DNA from: Bacteroidales bacterium
GTDB lineage: Bacteria; Bacteroidota; Bacteroidia; Bacteroidales; UBA932
DNA: 64,000 nucleotides
Direction of reading: 5' to 3'
Assembly: GCA_017546605.1 (NCBI GenBank)
Contig: JAFYSH010000029.1
Location: 1-64,000, forward strand
Both the position numbers and the translations under genes were made by a program. This document shows positions 63,617-64,000 of this stretch, one piece after another. Below the pieces are notes generated by a model, which was not told where the DNA came from, ran no database searches, and was given only the letters and a program-made list of their open reading frames with translations. How positions within the stretch are numbered: the stretch's first letter is position 1; the number at the start of each line of letters is the position of its first letter.

Positions 63617-64000
63617 CTATTTTTTTACCGGCACTTCCCGAATCGGTTGGCCCTTTTGCTGAATCAAGTGCACCCGGAATTCCAAGCCCTCGTTGGGATA
63701 ATCTTGGCGGCTGTGACAACCGCGGCTCTCACGACGGGCCAAGGCACCTGTCAGAATTAAAGAAGCTGTCAAACACAAATTCCGGCTCATCTCTTCGTAG
63801 ACGTCCCGTTTTCCCTCATTGGAAGAAGACGGCAATCGTCGTTGCACCAGTTCCTCCAACTGCAACAATCCCTGTTTCAGACCAGCCTCCGTACGGATCA
63901 GACCAGCGTACTCCGACAAAATCTCTGCCACTTGTTCCCGAATCTCCAAGTACATGGATTTTCCTTCCGGATTAGCTTGTAGGGCATAATCATACTCCGA
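63617..64000 (-). CDS. nadB: L-aspartate oxidase, C-terminal part (gene continues past the window)
   Basis: The open frame runs from the right edge to TAA at 63617, giving 127 codons. They match the C-terminal helical and RGxHxRxDYP region of NadB: LARRESRGCHSRQDYPNEGL near the end, where the arginines and histidine serve the substrate carboxylates. Upstream FAD and catalytic domains are outside the window. With nadC and nadA downstream, this is the de novo NAD operon nadB-nadC-nadA. Confidence 0.9.
   Translation of the reverse strand, partial: SEYDYALQANPEGKSMYLEIREQVAEILSEYAGLIRTEAGLKQGLLQLEELVQRRLPSSSNEGKRDVYEEMSRNLCLTASLILTGALARRESRGCHSRQDYPNEGLEFRVHLIQQKGQPIREVPVKK

Noticed and set aside
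1..64000. tRNA, rRNA, CRISPR, transposase, integrase or defence genes
   Set aside because: I looked in the intergenic stretches and at all long frames and saw none; every sizeable gap is accounted for by promoters or terminators.

Overview
The window looks like a chromosomal segment of a Bacteroidota bacterium, most likely of the order Bacteroidales. The evidence is the gene content (lpxD-lpxC-lpxA followed by a WbqC-family gene, DUF3078, a TonB receptor with a carboxypeptidase-like N-terminal domain, a TapB-like protein, a short archaeal-type proS, an Hc1-like mini-histone) and many intergenic copies of the Bacteroidetes -7 promoter box TAnnTTTG. The genus cannot be decided from the sequence. 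I see no rRNA, tRNA, CRISPR array, insertion sequence, integrase or phage gene. The segment reads as core genome with some glycan- and peptide-degrading functions.

Layout. 1-333 is non-coding with terminators. 334-4183 (minus) holds an ABC exporter pair followed by a 5'-nucleotidase split into two genes. 4371-6579 (minus) holds an HhH protein, rsmI and an acidic coiled-coil protein, divergent from tdk and a DUF1963 gene (6644-7863, plus). 7853-9882 (minus) is a CNNM/CBS membrane protein followed by a TapB-like gene broken by an in-frame TAG. 9962-10696 (plus) is a CBM9-like protein. 10693-15432 (minus) encodes a GH9-deacetylase fusion followed by an NfnAB-like flavoprotein pair. 15467-18601 (minus) is a probable heavy-metal locus (Cys/His-rich protein, TonB receptor, HMA protein). 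18681-20432 (plus) is sppA. 20438-28316 (minus) is a four-gene operon: a dihydroorotate dehydrogenase-like protein, a GH2 beta-mannosidase and two GH20 hexosaminidases. 28375-32957 (minus) is proS, a conserved unknown gene, DUF3078 and tilS. 33084-35528 (plus) has an aromatic-repeat lipoprotein and an outer-membrane barrel. 35531-38897 (minus) is the lipid A block. 39072-43521 (plus) is rimP-nusA-infB. 43522-45481 (minus) is a DoxX-type protein and tmk. 45544-49722 (plus) is folP, purB, an M64 peptidase and a YjjG-type nucleotidase. 49719-50045 (minus) is an FtsB/DivIC-like protein. 50139-52351 (plus) is a CPBP protease, manA-like and an S4 protein. 52366-54901 (minus) is pth, L25/Ctc and a C11 peptidase. 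54958-56958 (plus) is a dipeptidyl peptidase III. 56963-57538 (minus) is MarC. 57670-57843 (plus) is the mini-histone. 57909-64000 (minus) runs nadB-nadC-nadA-trkA-M6 peptidase-lipoprotein.

Functional picture. The exported GH9/deacetylase, GH20, GH20 and GH2 enzymes suggest scavenging of GlcNAc- and Man-beta-GlcNAc-containing glycans. Exported M64, C11, M49 and M6 peptidases suggest use of host or community protein. The rest is housekeeping: lipid A, translation, NAD and folate synthesis, purine and thymidylate metabolism.

Points most worth a second look are the truncated RimP (76 aa, no C-terminal domain) behind an almost perfect 30-bp palindrome in its leader, an LpxC without the FabZ domain usual in this phylum, the amber-interrupted TapB-like gene, and the GH9-deacetylase fusion with a degenerate deacetylase motif. 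I found no clearly new defence or mobile system.
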